Assembly: GCA_012959845.1 (NCBI GenBank)
Contig: DUCL01000173.1
Span: 1,386 to 15,832 of the forward strand
DNA length: 14,447 bases
Reading direction: 5' to 3'
DNA from: Candidatus Poseidoniales archaeon
GTDB taxonomy: Archaea > Thermoplasmatota > Poseidoniia > Poseidoniales > Poseidoniaceae
Under the pieces are notes generated by a model. That model saw only the letters and a program-made list of their open reading frames with translations, was not told the DNA's origin and made no database searches. A program made the position numbers and the translations under genes. Positions 14,352 to 14,447 of the stretch are shown here, in pieces. Positions within the stretch are counted from its first letter, which is position 1, and every line of letters begins with the position of its first letter.

Positions 14352-14447
14352 TTCCTCATAGAATTTGTACACGTCGGTAGCGACGAATAGCACCCACTGC
14401 GAACCCTTGTAAACATCAACTTTGAACACAAGGGCCTATGTTCAAAC
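14352..14447. other. Gene-free end of window with short inverted repeats
   Basis: No convincing gene starts in this last stretch. It holds CGTCG-GTAG-CGACG (14372-14385), CCCTTGT (14404-14410) pairing with ACAAGGG (14428-14434), and TTTGAAC (14421-14427) pairing with GTTCAAA (14440-14446). The last two pairings exclude each other. This could be the 3' region of the TPR transcript, the control region of the next gene, or a structured RNA cut by the edge. Confidence 0.4.

Noticed and set aside
14340..14428. A short minus-strand reading (starting VFKVDVYKGS) convergent with the TPR gene
   Set aside because: It runs into the TPR coding sequence, has no Shine-Dalgarno and is about 35 codons; chance cannot be excluded.
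14436..14447. TTCAAAC at the very end resembling a tRNA T-loop
   Set aside because: No matching anticodon stem or acceptor stem could be built upstream on this strand.

Overview
The window looks archaeal and most resembles a surface-ocean Marine Group II euryarchaeote (Poseidoniia, Thermoplasmatota). That placement is an inference from gene content, with no marker gene to confirm it. The archaeal signals are a RibL-type FAD synthetase, a Gar1-domain protein of H/ACA RNPs, and TATA-like promoters combined with GGAGG/GAGGTGA Shine-Dalgarno sites. Base composition is AT-rich, genes are packed tightly with several ATGA overlaps, and no gene-free stretch exceeds about 140 bases.

Layout. (1) Positions 1-1642, minus strand: a flavin operon ribB - ribL - ribE, with ribE cut by the window edge. 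(2) 1783-4273, plus strand: an endonuclease IV-like TIM-barrel protein, a bacterial-type NAD(P)-dependent glycerol-3-phosphate dehydrogenase (GpsA), and a 71-residue protein. (3) 4277-6923, minus strand: a three-gene ABC importer. Its permease and ATPase look like PhnE and PhnC, but its binding lipoprotein carries the diagnostic motifs of a transferrin lobe: the Asp/Tyr/Tyr/His iron ligands, the anion-binding loop and a conserved cysteine pair. Two exact inverted copies of a 16-bp palindrome, TTTAGG-N4-CCTAAA, flank its TATA-like element and resemble DtxR/IdeR-type metalloregulator sites. (4) 7038-7988, minus strand: a membrane protein of unknown function, divergent from (5) 8062-9932, an ABC-2-type exporter pair, followed by a secreted, C-terminally anchored surface protein (9995-11950). 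(6) 11973-14351, plus strand: a Gar1 domain joined to three RanBP2-type zinc fingers and Arg/Gly-rich repeats, followed by a TPR membrane protein with an acidic tail. The last 96 bases hold short inverted repeats and no recognisable gene.

The two most notable items are the apparent transferrin-PhnCE iron importer under a probable metal-responsive operator, and the Gar1-zinc finger-RGG protein. The second joins an archaeal H/ACA core protein to domains typical of eukaryotic RNA-binding proteins such as ZRANB2 and FUS. The transferrin assignment rests on motif alignment made by eye against human transferrin recalled from memory. A profile search and a structure prediction would settle it.
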